Positions 1 through 9,221 of a stretch of 64,000 nucleotides of DNA are shown here, piece after piece (position 1 is the first letter of the stretch; each line of letters begins with the position of its first letter). This stretch comes from VRUE01 sp963796705 (GTDB lineage Bacteria > Actinomycetota > Thermoleophilia > Solirubrobacterales > 70-9): contig CAWCMK010000004.1 of the NCBI GenBank assembly GCA_963796705.1, forward strand, positions 930,001 to 994,000, read 5' to 3'. The translations under genes were made by a program, and so were the position numbers. The notes under the pieces were generated by a model. That model was not told the origin of the DNA, did no database searches, and worked only from the letters and a program-made list of their open reading frames with translations.

Positions 1-1
1 A

Positions 2-178
2 GTGCTGGCGGCGATGGGCGGCCGCGTGATCGATGCCGAGCTGCCGGTCGCCTATGCGCACGAGCTGCTGGACGGCCAACGACTGCGGCTGGACCCCGAT
101 CAGCGCGGGCGCTTGGACGCGATTCTCGCCGAGCTCCTCGAGGCGGCCGAGATCGAGCCCGCCCTACTCGCCGCATAA
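2..178 (+). CDS. C-terminal end of an unidentified protein
   Basis: An open frame enters from the left edge and stops at TAA (176-178), giving 58 residues. The codon use is typical of the neighbours and the frame stays open, so this is probably the tail of a real gene. The end is helical and acidic (LDAILAELLEAAEIEP), which is not diagnostic. I do not recognise the family. The 105 bases between it and the next gene show nothing clear. Confidence 0.45.
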   Translation: MLAAMGGRVIDAELPVAYAHELLDGQRLRLDPDQRGRLDAILAELLEAAEIEPALLAA

Positions 179-283
179 CGACCAGCGGCAGTCGCCGGCC
201 GCGGTCAACCTGGGCCCCGATCAGGCGCTGGGGTGCGACGAAAGATCATCACGCGACGCGCGATCGCCCCGATTGGAAGCGAG

Positions 284-1072
284 TTAGGACGACGGCAGAG
301 CGAAGAACGCGATCGCGGCGAACTGCGCCGCGGCCGCCGCGATCACGAGGGCGTGGAAGACCTCGTGGTAGCCGAAGACCCGCGGGCTCGGGTTGGGCCG
401 CTGGGTCGCGTAGACGATCGCGCCAGCCGTGTAGAGGAGGCCCCCGGCGGCGACCAGCAGTGTCCCGGCGACGCCCATCTGGCTCCAAAGCTCCGGAAAG
501 GCGACGGCGGCAACCCAGCCGAGCGACATGTAGATCAGCGCCGCCACCCATTTCGGGTGGTCGATCCAGATCATCTCGACGACCGCCCCGGCGATCGCGC
601 CGATCCAGACCACGACAAGGATCGCGTAGGCGAGCGGTCCCTTGAGGACCAACAGCGCGAATGGGGTGTAGGTCCCGGCGATCAGGAAGAAGATCATCGA
701 GTGGTCGAGGCGGCGCATCCAGCGGCGCACGTTGGATCGCTTCCAGTTGACCCGGTGGTAGAGGGCGCTGGTGCCGAGCAGAGCGGAGAGGCTGACCGCG
801 TAGACCGCCATCGCGAGGGTCGCTTTCGGCGTCTTCGCCGCGACGATCAGTGCGGCGCCCAGGAAGAGTGAGGCGAAAAAGGCCCATTTGTGGGAGACGC
901 CGCGAAGCTTCGGCTTGACGGCCGCAATCGCCTCACCGGCTGCCTCCCTCGCCGATCCCGCCTTCTCGAGCGCCGCATCGCGGGCCGTGCCGGCCCTCTC
1001 AACAGCAGCGTCCCTGGCGGCGGTGGCCCGCTCGCCGACGCGCTCCGCACCCCTGCGCAGATCGTCGACCAT
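284..1072 (-). CDS. Hemolysin III / PAQR-family membrane protein with helical N-terminal extension
   Basis: 262 residues from the chosen ATG. The C-terminal 200 residues carry seven hydrophobic segments and the PAQR/hemolysin III signatures: SALYHR, LDHSMIFFLIAGTYTPF and GYHEVFHA, with the conserved His and Asp residues thought to bind a metal at the membrane face. The cellular role in bacteria is poorly known, and YqfA-type proteins are linked to membrane homeostasis. The first 55 residues are unusual: an Ala/Arg/Glu-rich amphipathic stretch built of 11-residue repeats (ARDAAVERAGT, ARDAALEKAGS). A frame open to 1159 would add 29 residues. I prefer ATG 1072 because TACCCT lies six bases upstream, fitting a leaderless start. 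Family call is firm, function is not. Confidence 0.85.
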   Translation of the reverse strand: MVDDLRRGAERVGERATAARDAAVERAGTARDAALEKAGSAREAAGEAIAAVKPKLRGVSHKWAFFASLFLGAALIVAAKTPKATLAMAVYAVSLSALLGTSALYHRVNWKRSNVRRWMRRLDHSMIFFLIAGTYTPFALLVLKGPLAYAILVVVWIGAIAGAVVEMIWIDHPKWVAALIYMSLGWVAAVAFPELWSQMGVAGTLLVAAGGLLYTAGAIVYATQRPNPSPRVFGYHEVFHALVIAAAAAQFAAIAFFALPSS

Positions 1073-1078
1073 GACAGA

Positions 1079-1084
1079 AGGGTA
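1079..1084 (-). promoter_or_regulatory. -10-like TACCCT, leaderless start of the hemolysin III gene
   Basis: On the minus strand TACCCT ends six bases before ATG 1072 and no purine-rich ribosome site is present. This is one of a recurring set in the window. Inferred from sequence only. Confidence 0.4.
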
Positions 1085-1185
1085 CCCGCATCGGCCGGCA
1101 TCCATAGATCGCCCCGGCCAGCGGATACGGATGGCGGCCCCGGGCGCATGGGCTGCCAAGATATGCAGACCGGAAGTCGATCCGG

Positions 1186-1207
1186 GACCGCAAGAAATCT
1201 TGCGGTC
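1186..1207. promoter_or_regulatory. 22-bp perfect palindrome upstream of nrdJ
   Basis: Two 10-base arms (GACCGCAAGA and its exact reverse complement) flank a 2-base centre, 86 bases before the nrdJ start. It could be an operator for a dimeric repressor or a leader hairpin. It does not look like an NrdR box (ACACWATATAT type), and no T-run follows it. Function unknown. Confidence 0.5.
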
Positions 1208-1293
1208 AGAGCGGGCAAGGAGCCCCGTTCCGTCCGGCTCAGAGGCGATCCTGCGGAGTTACCCCCCAAAGCCGCCCCGAGAGGAGAAGTTAG

Positions 1294-4086
1294 ATGTCCC
1301 AGACCGCCACCGTCGCCCCCAAGAACGGTCTCAAGGGCCTCTCGATAGAGCGGCGGTTTTCGACCGCGGGCACGCATCCCTTCGACGAGCTGGAATGGGA
1401 GATCCGCGATGCGGTGATCGGCGATCCAGAGAACCCGGCCTTCGAGCAGCGCGGCGTCGAGTTCCCCAAGTCCTGGTCCCAGAACGCGACCAATATTGTC
1501 GCCCAGAAGTACTTCCGCGGGCAGCTCGGGACCGACGAGCGCGAGTCGTCTGTCAAACAGATGATCGGTCGTGTCTCGGGAACGATTTCTGACTGGGGCC
1601 GCGAAGGCGGCTACTTCGCCTCTGCGGAGGACGCCGAGGCCTTCGAGATGGAGCTGACCGCGATCCTCATCAACCAGAAGGCTGCCTTCAACTCTCCTGT
1701 CTGGTTCAACGTCGGCTTTGAGGAGCGCCCCCAGTGCTCGGCCTGCTTCATCCTCAGCGTCGAGGACACGATGGAGTCGATCCTCGAGTGGAATACCAAG
1801 GAGGGACGAATCTTTCGCGGCGGTTCGGGCTCGGGGATCAACCTCTCCAACATCCGCGGCTCGATGGAGCCGCTGACCAAGGGCGGCACCGCCAGCGGCC
1901 CGGTGAGCTTCATGCGGGGGGCGGATGCCTGGGCCGGAACGATCAAGTCCGGCGGCAAGACCCGCCGCGCGGCAAAGATGGTCGTGCTCGACGTTGACCA
2001 TCCCGACATTGAGCACTTCATCTGGTGCAAGGCCGACGAGGAGAAGAAGGCAGCAGCGCTGCGTGAGGCGGGTTTCGACATGTCGATTGACGGCGAGGGC
2101 TTCACCTCGATCCAGTACCAGAACGCCAACAACTCGGTGCGGGTCACGGACGAGTTCATGGAGGCGGTCGGGGCGGGTGAGGAGTGGAACCTGATCGCTC
2201 GCACGACCGGCGAGCCGGCCAAGTCCCTGCCCGCCCGCGATCTGATGAACCAGATCGCCGATGCCGCCTGGCGCTGCGCGGACCCGGGCGTCCAGTACGA
2301 CACGATCATCAACCGCTGGCACACCTGCCCGGAGTCAGGCAGGATCAACGCCTCGAACCCCTGCAGCGAGTACATGCACGTCGACGACTCGGCCTGCAAT
2401 CTTGCCTCGCTCAACCTGATGAAGTTCCGTGGCGAGGACGGCAGCTTTGACGTCGAGGACTTCGAGCACGCCGTCGACATCGTCTTCCTCGCCCAGGAGA
2501 TCGTCGTCGGCTTCTCCAGCTACCCGACCGAGGAGATCACCGAGAACGCCAATCGCTTCCGCCAACTGGGCCTCGGCTACGCGAACCTCGGCGCGCTGCT
2601 GATGTCCGACGGCCTTCCCTATGACTCCGACGAGGGCCGCAACGTCGCTGCGGCGATCACGGCGCTGATGACCGGTCGCGCCTATCGCCAGTCGGCGCTA
2701 ATCGCGGCCGGCGCGACCGGACCCTACGAGGAGTACGAGCGCAACCGCGACGCCCACAACGGCGTCATGCGGATGCACCGAGACGCCGCCTATGACGTTA
2801 ACCAGACCGGGATCAAGGGGGAGCTGCTCGCGGCGGCGCAGCGCTCCTGGGACGAGGCTGTCGAGCTCGGTGAGATTCACGGCTACCGCAACGCCCAGGC
2901 GACGGTGCTCGCCCCGACCGGAACGATCAGCTTCCTGATGGACTGCGACACGACCGGCATCGAGCCGGACTTCTCGCTGGTCAAGTTCAAGGAGCTGGTC
3001 GGCGGTGGCCAGATGACGATCGTCAACAAATCAGTGCCGCTGGCCCTGCGGACGCTGGGCTACGCCGAGCCACAGGTTGAGCAGATCGACGCCTACATCG
3101 CCGAGAACGGCGCGATTATCGGCGCTCCGGGGCTACAGGAACAACACCTGCCGGTCTTCGACGTGGCGGTGGGCGAGCGGGCGATCTCCCACACCGGCCA
3201 CATCGACATGATGGCCGCCACCCAGCCGTTCATCTCGGGGGCGATCTCAAAGACCGTGAACCTGCCGCAGAGCGCGACGGTCGAGGACATCGCCGACGCC
3301 TACACGCGCGGCTGGATGGGAGGCCTGAAGGCCCTGGCGATCTACCGCGACGGCTCAAAGACGGCGCAGGCGCTGCGCACGGACGCGCACCAAAACGAGG
3401 AGACCGAGCAGGCGGCCCCCGCTCCGGAGCGCAAGCGGATGCCCCAGGAGCGCGAATCGATCACCCACAAGTTCTCAATCGCGGGCCACGAGGGCTACAT
3501 CACCGCCGGCAAATACGAGGACGGCTCGGTCGGCGAGATCTTCCTCACCGACATCGGCAAGGAGGGCTCGACGATGCGCGGGCTGCTCAACGCCTTCGCG
3601 ACCGCGATCTCACTCGGCCTTCAGTACGGCGTCCCGCTGGAGGACTTCGTGCGCAAGTTCAGCTACATGCGCTTTGAGCCGGAGGGGATGACGACCAACC
3701 CCGAGATCCCGTTTGCCAAATCGATGCCCGACTACATCATGCGCTGGGTCGCCAGCCGCTTCATCGACGACCCCGAAACGCTGGCGGAACTGGGGATCCT
3801 GACCCAGGACGTCCGTGCCAGGCAGGAAGCGGAGACCGCCCAGCTGGCACTGGGCGCCGAGAGCGGCGGTAGCGCCGGACCGAGCAACGGCGGAAACGGG
3901 GGCGGCAACAGCCACTCGAAGCCGGTGCCGGCAGCCGAGGCGATGACGGAAACGCCTCCGGTGAGACCCGCCCGGATGGTGGGCGGGGATCTCGGCCCGG
4001 CCTGCGAGCAGTGCGGCGGGATGATGCAGCGGACGGGGTCCTGCTACACGTGCCCCAGCTGCGGCAACAACACAGGCTGCGGCTGA
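1294..4086 (+). CDS. nrdJ: Adenosylcobalamin-dependent (class II) ribonucleoside-diphosphate reductase
   Basis: 930 residues, usual for the actinobacterial enzyme. It makes deoxyribonucleotides from ribonucleotides using B12 radical chemistry, so it works with or without oxygen. Visible features are the substrate-site cysteine region (QCSACFIL), the segment NPCSEYMHVDDSACNLASLN with active-site Asn/Cys/Glu, the PTGTISFLMDCDTTGIEPDF motif, a Gly/Ser/Asn-rich linker after about residue 850, and a C-terminal zinc ribbon (CEQCGG, CYTCPSCG) that shuttles electrons from thioredoxin. Start chosen at ATG 1294 because GAGGAG lies about eight bases upstream. It stands alone, with a palindrome in its 220-base upstream region. 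I saw no cobalamin riboswitch box there. Confidence 0.97.
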   Translation: MSQTATVAPKNGLKGLSIERRFSTAGTHPFDELEWEIRDAVIGDPENPAFEQRGVEFPKSWSQNATNIVAQKYFRGQLGTDERESSVKQMIGRVSGTISDWGREGGYFASAEDAEAFEMELTAILINQKAAFNSPVWFNVGFEERPQCSACFILSVEDTMESILEWNTKEGRIFRGGSGSGINLSNIRGSMEPLTKGGTASGPVSFMRGADAWAGTIKSGGKTRRAAKMVVLDVDHPDIEHFIWCKADEEKKAAALREAGFDMSIDGEGFTSIQYQNANNSVRVTDEFMEAVGAGEEWNLIARTTGEPAKSLPARDLMNQIADAAWRCADPGVQYDTIINRWHTCPESGRINASNPCSEYMHVDDSACNLASLNLMKFRGEDGSFDVEDFEHAVDIVFLAQEIVVGFSSYPTEEITENANRFRQLGLGYANLGALLMSDGLPYDSDEGRNVAAAITALMTGRAYRQSALIAAGATGPYEEYERNRDAHNGVMRMHRDAAYDVNQTGIKGELLAAAQRSWDEAVELGEIHGYRNAQATVLAPTGTISFLMDCDTTGIEPDFSLVKFKELVGGGQMTIVNKSVPLALRTLGYAEPQVEQIDAYIAENGAIIGAPGLQEQHLPVFDVAVGERAISHTGHIDMMAATQPFISGAISKTVNLPQSATVEDIADAYTRGWMGGLKALAIYRDGSKTAQALRTDAHQNEETEQAAPAPERKRMPQERESITHKFSIAGHEGYITAGKYEDGSVGEIFLTDIGKEGSTMRGLLNAFATAISLGLQYGVPLEDFVRKFSYMRFEPEGMTTNPEIPFAKSMPDYIMRWVASRFIDDPETLAELGILTQDVRARQEAETAQLALGAESGGSAGPSNGGNGGGNSHSKPVPAAEAMTETPPVRPARMVGGDLGPACEQCGGMMQRTGSCYTCPSCGNNTGCG

Positions 4087-4111
4087 TCCCGGCCACTTCC
4101 ATCGCTTGATG

Positions 4112-4133
4112 CCTCCCACGCTGGGGTGGGAGG
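4112..4133. terminator. Hairpin between convergent nrdJ and P450 genes
   Basis: Arms CCTCCCA and TGGGAGG (7 bp) enclose an 8-base loop in the 47-base gap between two stop codons. There is no T-tract, as is common in GC-rich actinobacteria. It may stop transcription from both sides. Confidence 0.5.
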
Positions 4134-5474
4134 TCAGTCAGCGGGGCGGAGAAGGACCGTGGCGTTGTGGCGCGGGGTCTCGGTGATCGCTCGACGGAAG
4201 GGGCGCTCCGATCGGGACCGCACGGGGCGAACCTGGCGACGTCGCAGCAGCTCCTCGAGCACGACCGCCATCTCAAACTGGGCAAACGCGGCCCCCAGAC
4301 AGCGGCGCACGCCGCCGCCGAAGGGAATCCACGTGTAGGTGCCCGGCGGCTGCTCGAGGAAGCGCTCGGGCAAGAACCGCTCGGGGTCAGGGTAATTGCG
4401 CGGGTCGCGGTGGACGAGATGAATCGAGGGGGTGACGGTGACCCCGGCGGGAAGCAGGTGGCCACCGATCTCGACCGGCTCCGTGAGGCGCCTGGCGACC
4501 ATCACGATCACCGGCCGCAGCCGCAGCGTCTCCTGGATCGTCGCGGTCAGATAGCCGTCCTTGCCGGCCAGCACCTCGGCGCGCAGCCGTTCCAGCTTCT
4601 CCGGGTGGCGCACGAGCCGCTCGATCGCCCAGGAGAGCGCCGTCGCGGTCGTCTCATGACCGGCAACGAGCAGCGTCAGCAGCTCGTCGCGCATCTCCGC
4701 GTCGCTCATCGGGCTGCCATCCTCGTGGCGCGCCTCGACGAGCAACGAGAGGATGTCCTCGCGTTCGGCGGTGTCCTCGGCGTCCCGGCGCTCCCCGATC
4801 TCCTCCTTGAGCAGCGCATCAACGCTGGCGATCCGGCGACCGAACATCGGGATGCTCCTGACCCGCTTGGGTCCGGCGAGGATCACCGGCCCGAGCGCCA
4901 GCGGGTTGGTGGTCAGGTCGAGGAACTGCCGCAGCGCCTTCCGCAACTGCACCATGCGCTCCCCCCCGTGGACGCCAAAGACCGTCTCGAGAATGATCTC
5001 GAGGGTCAGAGCCTGCATCCGGGGACGCAGCTCATGGGGTTGGCCGAGCGGCCAGCTCTCGATCTCGCGGGCGGCGATCTCGGCCATCTTCGGGCGATAG
5101 CCCTGCATGCGCTCGCCGTGAAAGGGCGGCAGCAGCAGTCGGCGTTGGCTGATGTGCGGTTTCTCGTCGAGGACCAGGACCGAGTTGTCCCCCAGGATCG
5201 GGCGCAGGATCTGGTTGCCCTCACCCGCGTGAAAGACGCACGGATCGCCGGTGAAGACCTGCTTGACGTGCTCGGGCTCGGAGACAACGACCCAGGTGCC
5301 CTCGTAGGCGATGTTGAGCGTGAACATCGAGCCGAACCGGGCGCGGCACTGCTCGAGCATCCACTGCGCCCGACGCGACCAGATCGCGGTCTGCGCCAGC
5401 CGGCCCATCCGGGGTTCCAACGGAAGCCCAGGGACCGTCGGACCCGAGACCGATCGCTTGCCGGATTTCGCCAT
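4134..5474 (-). CDS. Cytochrome P450
   Basis: 446 residues. A heme-thiolate monooxygenase that needs separate electron donors. Visible are the I-helix oxygen-binding motif AGHETTATALSWA, the K-helix ExxR (ETLRLRP), the PERF motif (FLPERFLEQP), and the heme loop FGGGVRRCLGAAFAQFE with the ligand Cys. There is no signal peptide or fused reductase, and no ferredoxin lies nearby, so the substrate cannot be guessed. An upstream ATG (5486) would add four residues. I chose ATG 5474 because GGAGG sits five bases before it. It is transcribed divergently from the esterase gene. Confidence 0.93.
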   Translation of the reverse strand: MAKSGKRSVSGPTVPGLPLEPRMGRLAQTAIWSRRAQWMLEQCRARFGSMFTLNIAYEGTWVVVSEPEHVKQVFTGDPCVFHAGEGNQILRPILGDNSVLVLDEKPHISQRRLLLPPFHGERMQGYRPKMAEIAAREIESWPLGQPHELRPRMQALTLEIILETVFGVHGGERMVQLRKALRQFLDLTTNPLALGPVILAGPKRVRSIPMFGRRIASVDALLKEEIGERRDAEDTAEREDILSLLVEARHEDGSPMSDAEMRDELLTLLVAGHETTATALSWAIERLVRHPEKLERLRAEVLAGKDGYLTATIQETLRLRPVIVMVARRLTEPVEIGGHLLPAGVTVTPSIHLVHRDPRNYPDPERFLPERFLEQPPGTYTWIPFGGGVRRCLGAAFAQFEMAVVLEELLRRRQVRPVRSRSERPFRRAITETPRHNATVLLRPAD

Positions 5475-5584
5475 CGCCGCCTCCATCGGTCCTCAGCACC
5501 ACGTTAGCGGTCGGTCGGGGGACAGCAACGTGACATCGCTCCACCCAGGTGCAATGAGCCGATCGCGTATTTTTGAGCGCCGTC

Positions 5585-6643
5585 ATGGCCGCGCCGAAGC
5601 TACCCACCGCCGTCGAGTCCCGCCTCGCGCAGCGACTGCTCTCGCTGCCGCCCCGAGTGCAGCGGCGCCTGTTCGGCCCACCGCCTCAGGTCGAGGGCCA
5701 GGTGCTGGCAACCGACGTCCATGTGCTCGCCTCGCTTGCCGCCCAGCGCGGAAAGATCTCGCTGACGGGTGGGCTGCCGGCTCCCCAGGCACGCGCCTAC
5801 GTGCGCGCCAACGTCGCCTCCACGTCGGGCCCGCGGGTGCCATTGGCCGAGGTGGTGCAGTTCGAGATCCCGGGCCCAAAGGGACGACTGCCGGCGCGTC
5901 TGTATGTCCCCTACGGAGCCCCGCCGCCGCCACGTCCGACCCTGGTCTATTTTCACGGTGGCGGCTGGATGGTCGGCGATCTCGAAACCCACGACAGCGC
6001 CTGTCGCTTTCTCGCCGCCCATTCCGGAGCCGCAATTCTCTCGCCGACCTATCGCCGTGCGCCGGAGGATCCCTTCCCGGCGGCGGTCGAAGATGCGCGC
6101 GAGGCCTGGGTCTGGACTTTCCGCCTGGCCAAGGAGCTCGGGCTCGACCCCACCAGGGTGGCCGTCGGCGGCGACTCTGCCGGCGCTAACCTCGCCGCCG
6201 GGGTTGCGATCGCGATGCGCGAGGCGAGCGGTCCACGTCCCGCGATGCAGCTGCTGATCTACCCGGCAACCGAAGCGGTCAAGCCGCGGCCCTCGCGGGT
6301 CACGTTCGCCGACGGCCCGTTCCTCACCCAGATCGACATCGACCACTGCGAAAAGGCCTATCTCCCCGACAAAGCGATGGGCTATGACCCATACGCATCG
6401 ATCCTGCGGGCGCCCGACCTCTCGAACCTGCCGCCCGCCTACGTCGCAACCGCCGGCTTTGACCCGATTCGCGACGAGGCGGAGGAGTACGCGAATCGGA
6501 TGCACGCCGAGGGAACCCAGGTCGCGCTGCGCCGCCACCCGCGTCTGACCCATACCTTCGCCAACCTGACCGGCGTCTCACCCTCATGCAGGGCGGCAAT
6601 GCTGGAGACGGCGGGCGCGCTACGCATGGGCCTCGCGAGATAG
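5585..6643 (+). CDS. Alpha/beta hydrolase of the hormone-sensitive lipase type
   Basis: 352 residues. The oxyanion-hole motif HGGGW (in YFHGGGWMVGDL) and nucleophile elbow GDSAGANLA are those of the bacterial HSL/Est family. The acid is probably in the DPIRDEAEEYA region and the catalytic His in LTHTFANL. These enzymes hydrolyse short to medium acyl esters. There is no signal peptide, so it is cytoplasmic. An in-frame TTG at 5573 is possible, but ATG 5585 is more likely. A TATTTT -10-like element lies eleven bases before the ATG. Confidence 0.9.
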   Translation: MAAPKLPTAVESRLAQRLLSLPPRVQRRLFGPPPQVEGQVLATDVHVLASLAAQRGKISLTGGLPAPQARAYVRANVASTSGPRVPLAEVVQFEIPGPKGRLPARLYVPYGAPPPPRPTLVYFHGGGWMVGDLETHDSACRFLAAHSGAAILSPTYRRAPEDPFPAAVEDAREAWVWTFRLAKELGLDPTRVAVGGDSAGANLAAGVAIAMREASGPRPAMQLLIYPATEAVKPRPSRVTFADGPFLTQIDIDHCEKAYLPDKAMGYDPYASILRAPDLSNLPPAYVATAGFDPIRDEAEEYANRMHAEGTQVALRRHPRLTHTFANLTGVSPSCRAAMLETAGALRMGLAR

Positions 6644-6662
6644 CGGGTGCCCTGCGGGCCGT

Positions 6663-9221
6663 CTACTCATAGTGCAGCGCCTCGAGCACGTCGATGCGCG
6701 AGGCGCGGCGCGCCGGCGCGATCGCGGCGAGAACGCCGGCCAGCGCGGCCAAAACCAGCAACGCGATCAGCGAACCGATCGGGTAGGAGAGCGTGAATCC
6801 TTCTTCCCCCAGCGGCTGGGCGATCAGCGCGGCGAAGACGACCCCGAGCACCATCCCGAGAATCGCGCCGATCAGCGCGGTAATCACCGACTCATAGCGG
6901 ATCATCGTCCGCAACTGTCGCCTTGACATGCCGATCGCGCGCAGCATTCCGAGCTCCCGGATCCGTTCGTGGATCGAGAGAGCCAGCGTGTTGGCGATCC
7001 CAAAGAGCGAGATCACAATCGCCAGGGCCAGTAGCGCGTAGACCAGGCCGACCAACTGGTTCACCTGTCCTTCACGGCTTTCCTTTAGTTCCTGCCCGTT
7101 CAGCACTTCGGCGGACGGGAAGCTGAATTCAACGCCCTTGCTGAGAATCGCCTGAATCCGCGCCGCGTCTGCCCCCGGTTCGCTCACAACGAAGTCGACC
7201 GTGTCCTGGCTCTGATCAAATTCCCGCGCGAGCGTCGCCTGGGAGACCAGCACGCTTCCGAAGGTTCCGAGCTTTGCTTCGAAGGTACCGACGACTGAAA
7301 GCCGCGGCCTTCGGCGGGTCTGGCCGAGCAGGCGGAAGCTCTCGCCGACCCCCAGCCGATGTTCGGAAGCAAAGGAACTCGAGATGACGGCCTCGCCTTC
7401 CTTAAGCCCCCTCAGCGCCGCGGGACCGCCCTCCTTCCATTCGATCGCCACCGCCTTTTCGATGTCGGGGCTCGGGGCCGTTACGCGGAGTTCGGAGCCC
7501 GCCTTTCCGCCCTCGATCAACTTTGCCTGCGCCGAGCGGATACTCGCCACGGCTTCCACTCCGGGCACGCGGCGCGCCGCGCGTGCGGCGCCGTTGGGAA
7601 TCGGCGAGAAGCCGTCGCTGTTTTGGATCACCAGGCCGCCGGTGAGGTCTTCGTCGACCACCTTGGCGACCGTGCTCTTGATCCCTGCGGCGAAGACCGT
7701 CACGAAGGTGACGAGGGCAAGACCGATCATCAACGCCGCCGCGGTAACCGCGGTTCGAGTGGGGTTGCGCTGGGCATTCTCGCGCGCGAGCCTGCCGCTC
7801 AGTTGGCGCAGCCGCTCCAGCGGCCAGCCGGCGATCGTCGCCAGCGTCGGCACGAGCCGCGGGCTGAACAGGGAGACGGCGAAGACGATGACGACGGCCC
7901 CGCCGCCAACCAGGCCGGCGCCGGTACCGGCCGAGGAGTTGCCGAAAAGTCCAAGAAGGACCATCGCCAGGCCCGCGAGCCCGAGCAGGCCGGCGAGCAG
8001 CGCGCTCAGGATTCGACGCCGAGGACTGGACGGAGGGCTGAAGGCCTGCATCGCCGCGATCGGTGGAACCCGGGTCGAGCGCAGCGCCGGAGCCAGCGAC
8101 GCAAGCGCCGTGACCACAACCCCGATCAGCAGTGAGACGACGACGGTCCGCGACTTCAGAACCAGCGAGGTCGTCGGCAGGTCGATTTCGAAGGACTTGA
8201 GCAATGCCTTCAGCACCAGGGCGATCAGAAATCCACCGCCGAGGCCGACGATCGCGCCGAGCAGGCCGATCGCGAGGGCCTCGACGATCACGGTGGAGAG
8301 GATCTGGCGGCGGGAGGCGCCGAGGGCGCGCAGCATCCCGAACTCACTCACACGCTGGGCGACGGTGATCGAAAAGGTGTTGAAGATCAGAAACGAGCCG
8401 ACGAAGATCGCGATGAAGGCGAAGACCAGGAGAATCGTCGGCAGAAAGCTGAGATTTTCGCGGACTTCTTCGCTGGAGCGGTCGGCGCTTTCGGTCGCGG
8501 TCTCGACCCGTACCCCCGCCGGCATCTGGCGCGCGATCCTCCGCTTCAGCACGGTCGGCGCGACGCCCCTCGCTGCGGCGACCGAGATCTGGTCAAACCG
8601 GCCCGTCTTGCCGGTGAGGCGCTGGGCGACCGGCAGCGTCACCTGGGCGATGCTGGCACCGCCAAACGAGGCGCCCCCCAGTCGGGTGAGGCCGACCAGT
8701 TGGAACCGACGCAGGCGGCCCCGGCCGATAATCCCGAGCTCTTCACCGAGGGAGAGGCCCGAGCTCGCCGCCGCGGCGCTGTCGATCGAGGCTTCCGTCG
8801 GGCCGCGGGGCCGGTGACCCTTGACGTAGGTGAGGGCCTCGAGACCGTCCGGGAGCGTCGAGGAGATGAACTTCGGCGCGAATTTGTTGCCGATCTTTTC
8901 CCGCTTGGAGTTGAAGAAGCCCCCCGGCGTGAAGATCGCACCCGACGCCAGCCGCACCCCGGGGGTCGCGCGCACCCTTGGCAGGAGCGAAGCGCTGATC
9001 GTCGGGACTTCACCGCTTCGCTGTTTGACCGGGTTCTGGGCGGTGATCACGACGCTGGTGCCGCTCAGCGACTCGTTGAAGAGTTCGTCGAAGGCGGCGA
9101 AGATCGTGTCGGTGAGCACGTAGGAGCCGGCGACGAAGGCGACCCCAAAGACCACCGCCAGGGTGGTGCTCAGCGCGCGCGCCTTGCGCGCCCAGAGGCT
9201 CTTCAGGGCGAGGCTAGTCAA
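6663..9221 (-). CDS. ABC exporter permease with two FtsX domains
   Basis: 852 residues. The arrangement is an N-terminal transmembrane helix (LSTTLAVVFGVAFVAGSYVL), a large extracytoplasmic region, a three-helix FtsX block around residues 260-400, a second N-terminal-type helix and periplasmic region, and a second FtsX block at the C-terminus. This is the large MacB/LolE-like permease form seen in actinobacteria. The start is TTG 9221, which overlaps the TAG stop of the ATPase gene by eight bases, so the two are probably translationally coupled. The substrate is unknown. Related systems move lipoproteins, peptides or lipids, or act on cell-wall enzymes. Confidence 0.9.
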   Translation of the reverse strand: MTSLALKSLWARKARALSTTLAVVFGVAFVAGSYVLTDTIFAAFDELFNESLSGTSVVITAQNPVKQRSGEVPTISASLLPRVRATPGVRLASGAIFTPGGFFNSKREKIGNKFAPKFISSTLPDGLEALTYVKGHRPRGPTEASIDSAAAASSGLSLGEELGIIGRGRLRRFQLVGLTRLGGASFGGASIAQVTLPVAQRLTGKTGRFDQISVAAARGVAPTVLKRRIARQMPAGVRVETATESADRSSEEVRENLSFLPTILLVFAFIAIFVGSFLIFNTFSITVAQRVSEFGMLRALGASRRQILSTVIVEALAIGLLGAIVGLGGGFLIALVLKALLKSFEIDLPTTSLVLKSRTVVVSLLIGVVVTALASLAPALRSTRVPPIAAMQAFSPPSSPRRRILSALLAGLLGLAGLAMVLLGLFGNSSAGTGAGLVGGGAVVIVFAVSLFSPRLVPTLATIAGWPLERLRQLSGRLARENAQRNPTRTAVTAAALMIGLALVTFVTVFAAGIKSTVAKVVDEDLTGGLVIQNSDGFSPIPNGAARAARRVPGVEAVASIRSAQAKLIEGGKAGSELRVTAPSPDIEKAVAIEWKEGGPAALRGLKEGEAVISSSFASEHRLGVGESFRLLGQTRRRPRLSVVGTFEAKLGTFGSVLVSQATLAREFDQSQDTVDFVVSEPGADAARIQAILSKGVEFSFPSAEVLNGQELKESREGQVNQLVGLVYALLALAIVISLFGIANTLALSIHERIRELGMLRAIGMSRRQLRTMIRYESVITALIGAILGMVLGVVFAALIAQPLGEEGFTLSYPIGSLIALLVLAALAGVLAAIAPARRASRIDVLEALHYE

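Noticed and set aside
1073..1293. Cobalamin riboswitch before the B12-dependent reductase gene
   Set aside because: I looked for the B12 box (GCCACTG type) and the expected fold and saw neither. A covariance-model search would settle it.
847..2322. Long minus-strand open frame (491 residues) opposite the start of nrdJ
   Set aside because: It lies opposite a clear reductase gene, its composition is that of antisense GC-rich codons, and it has no recognisable domain.
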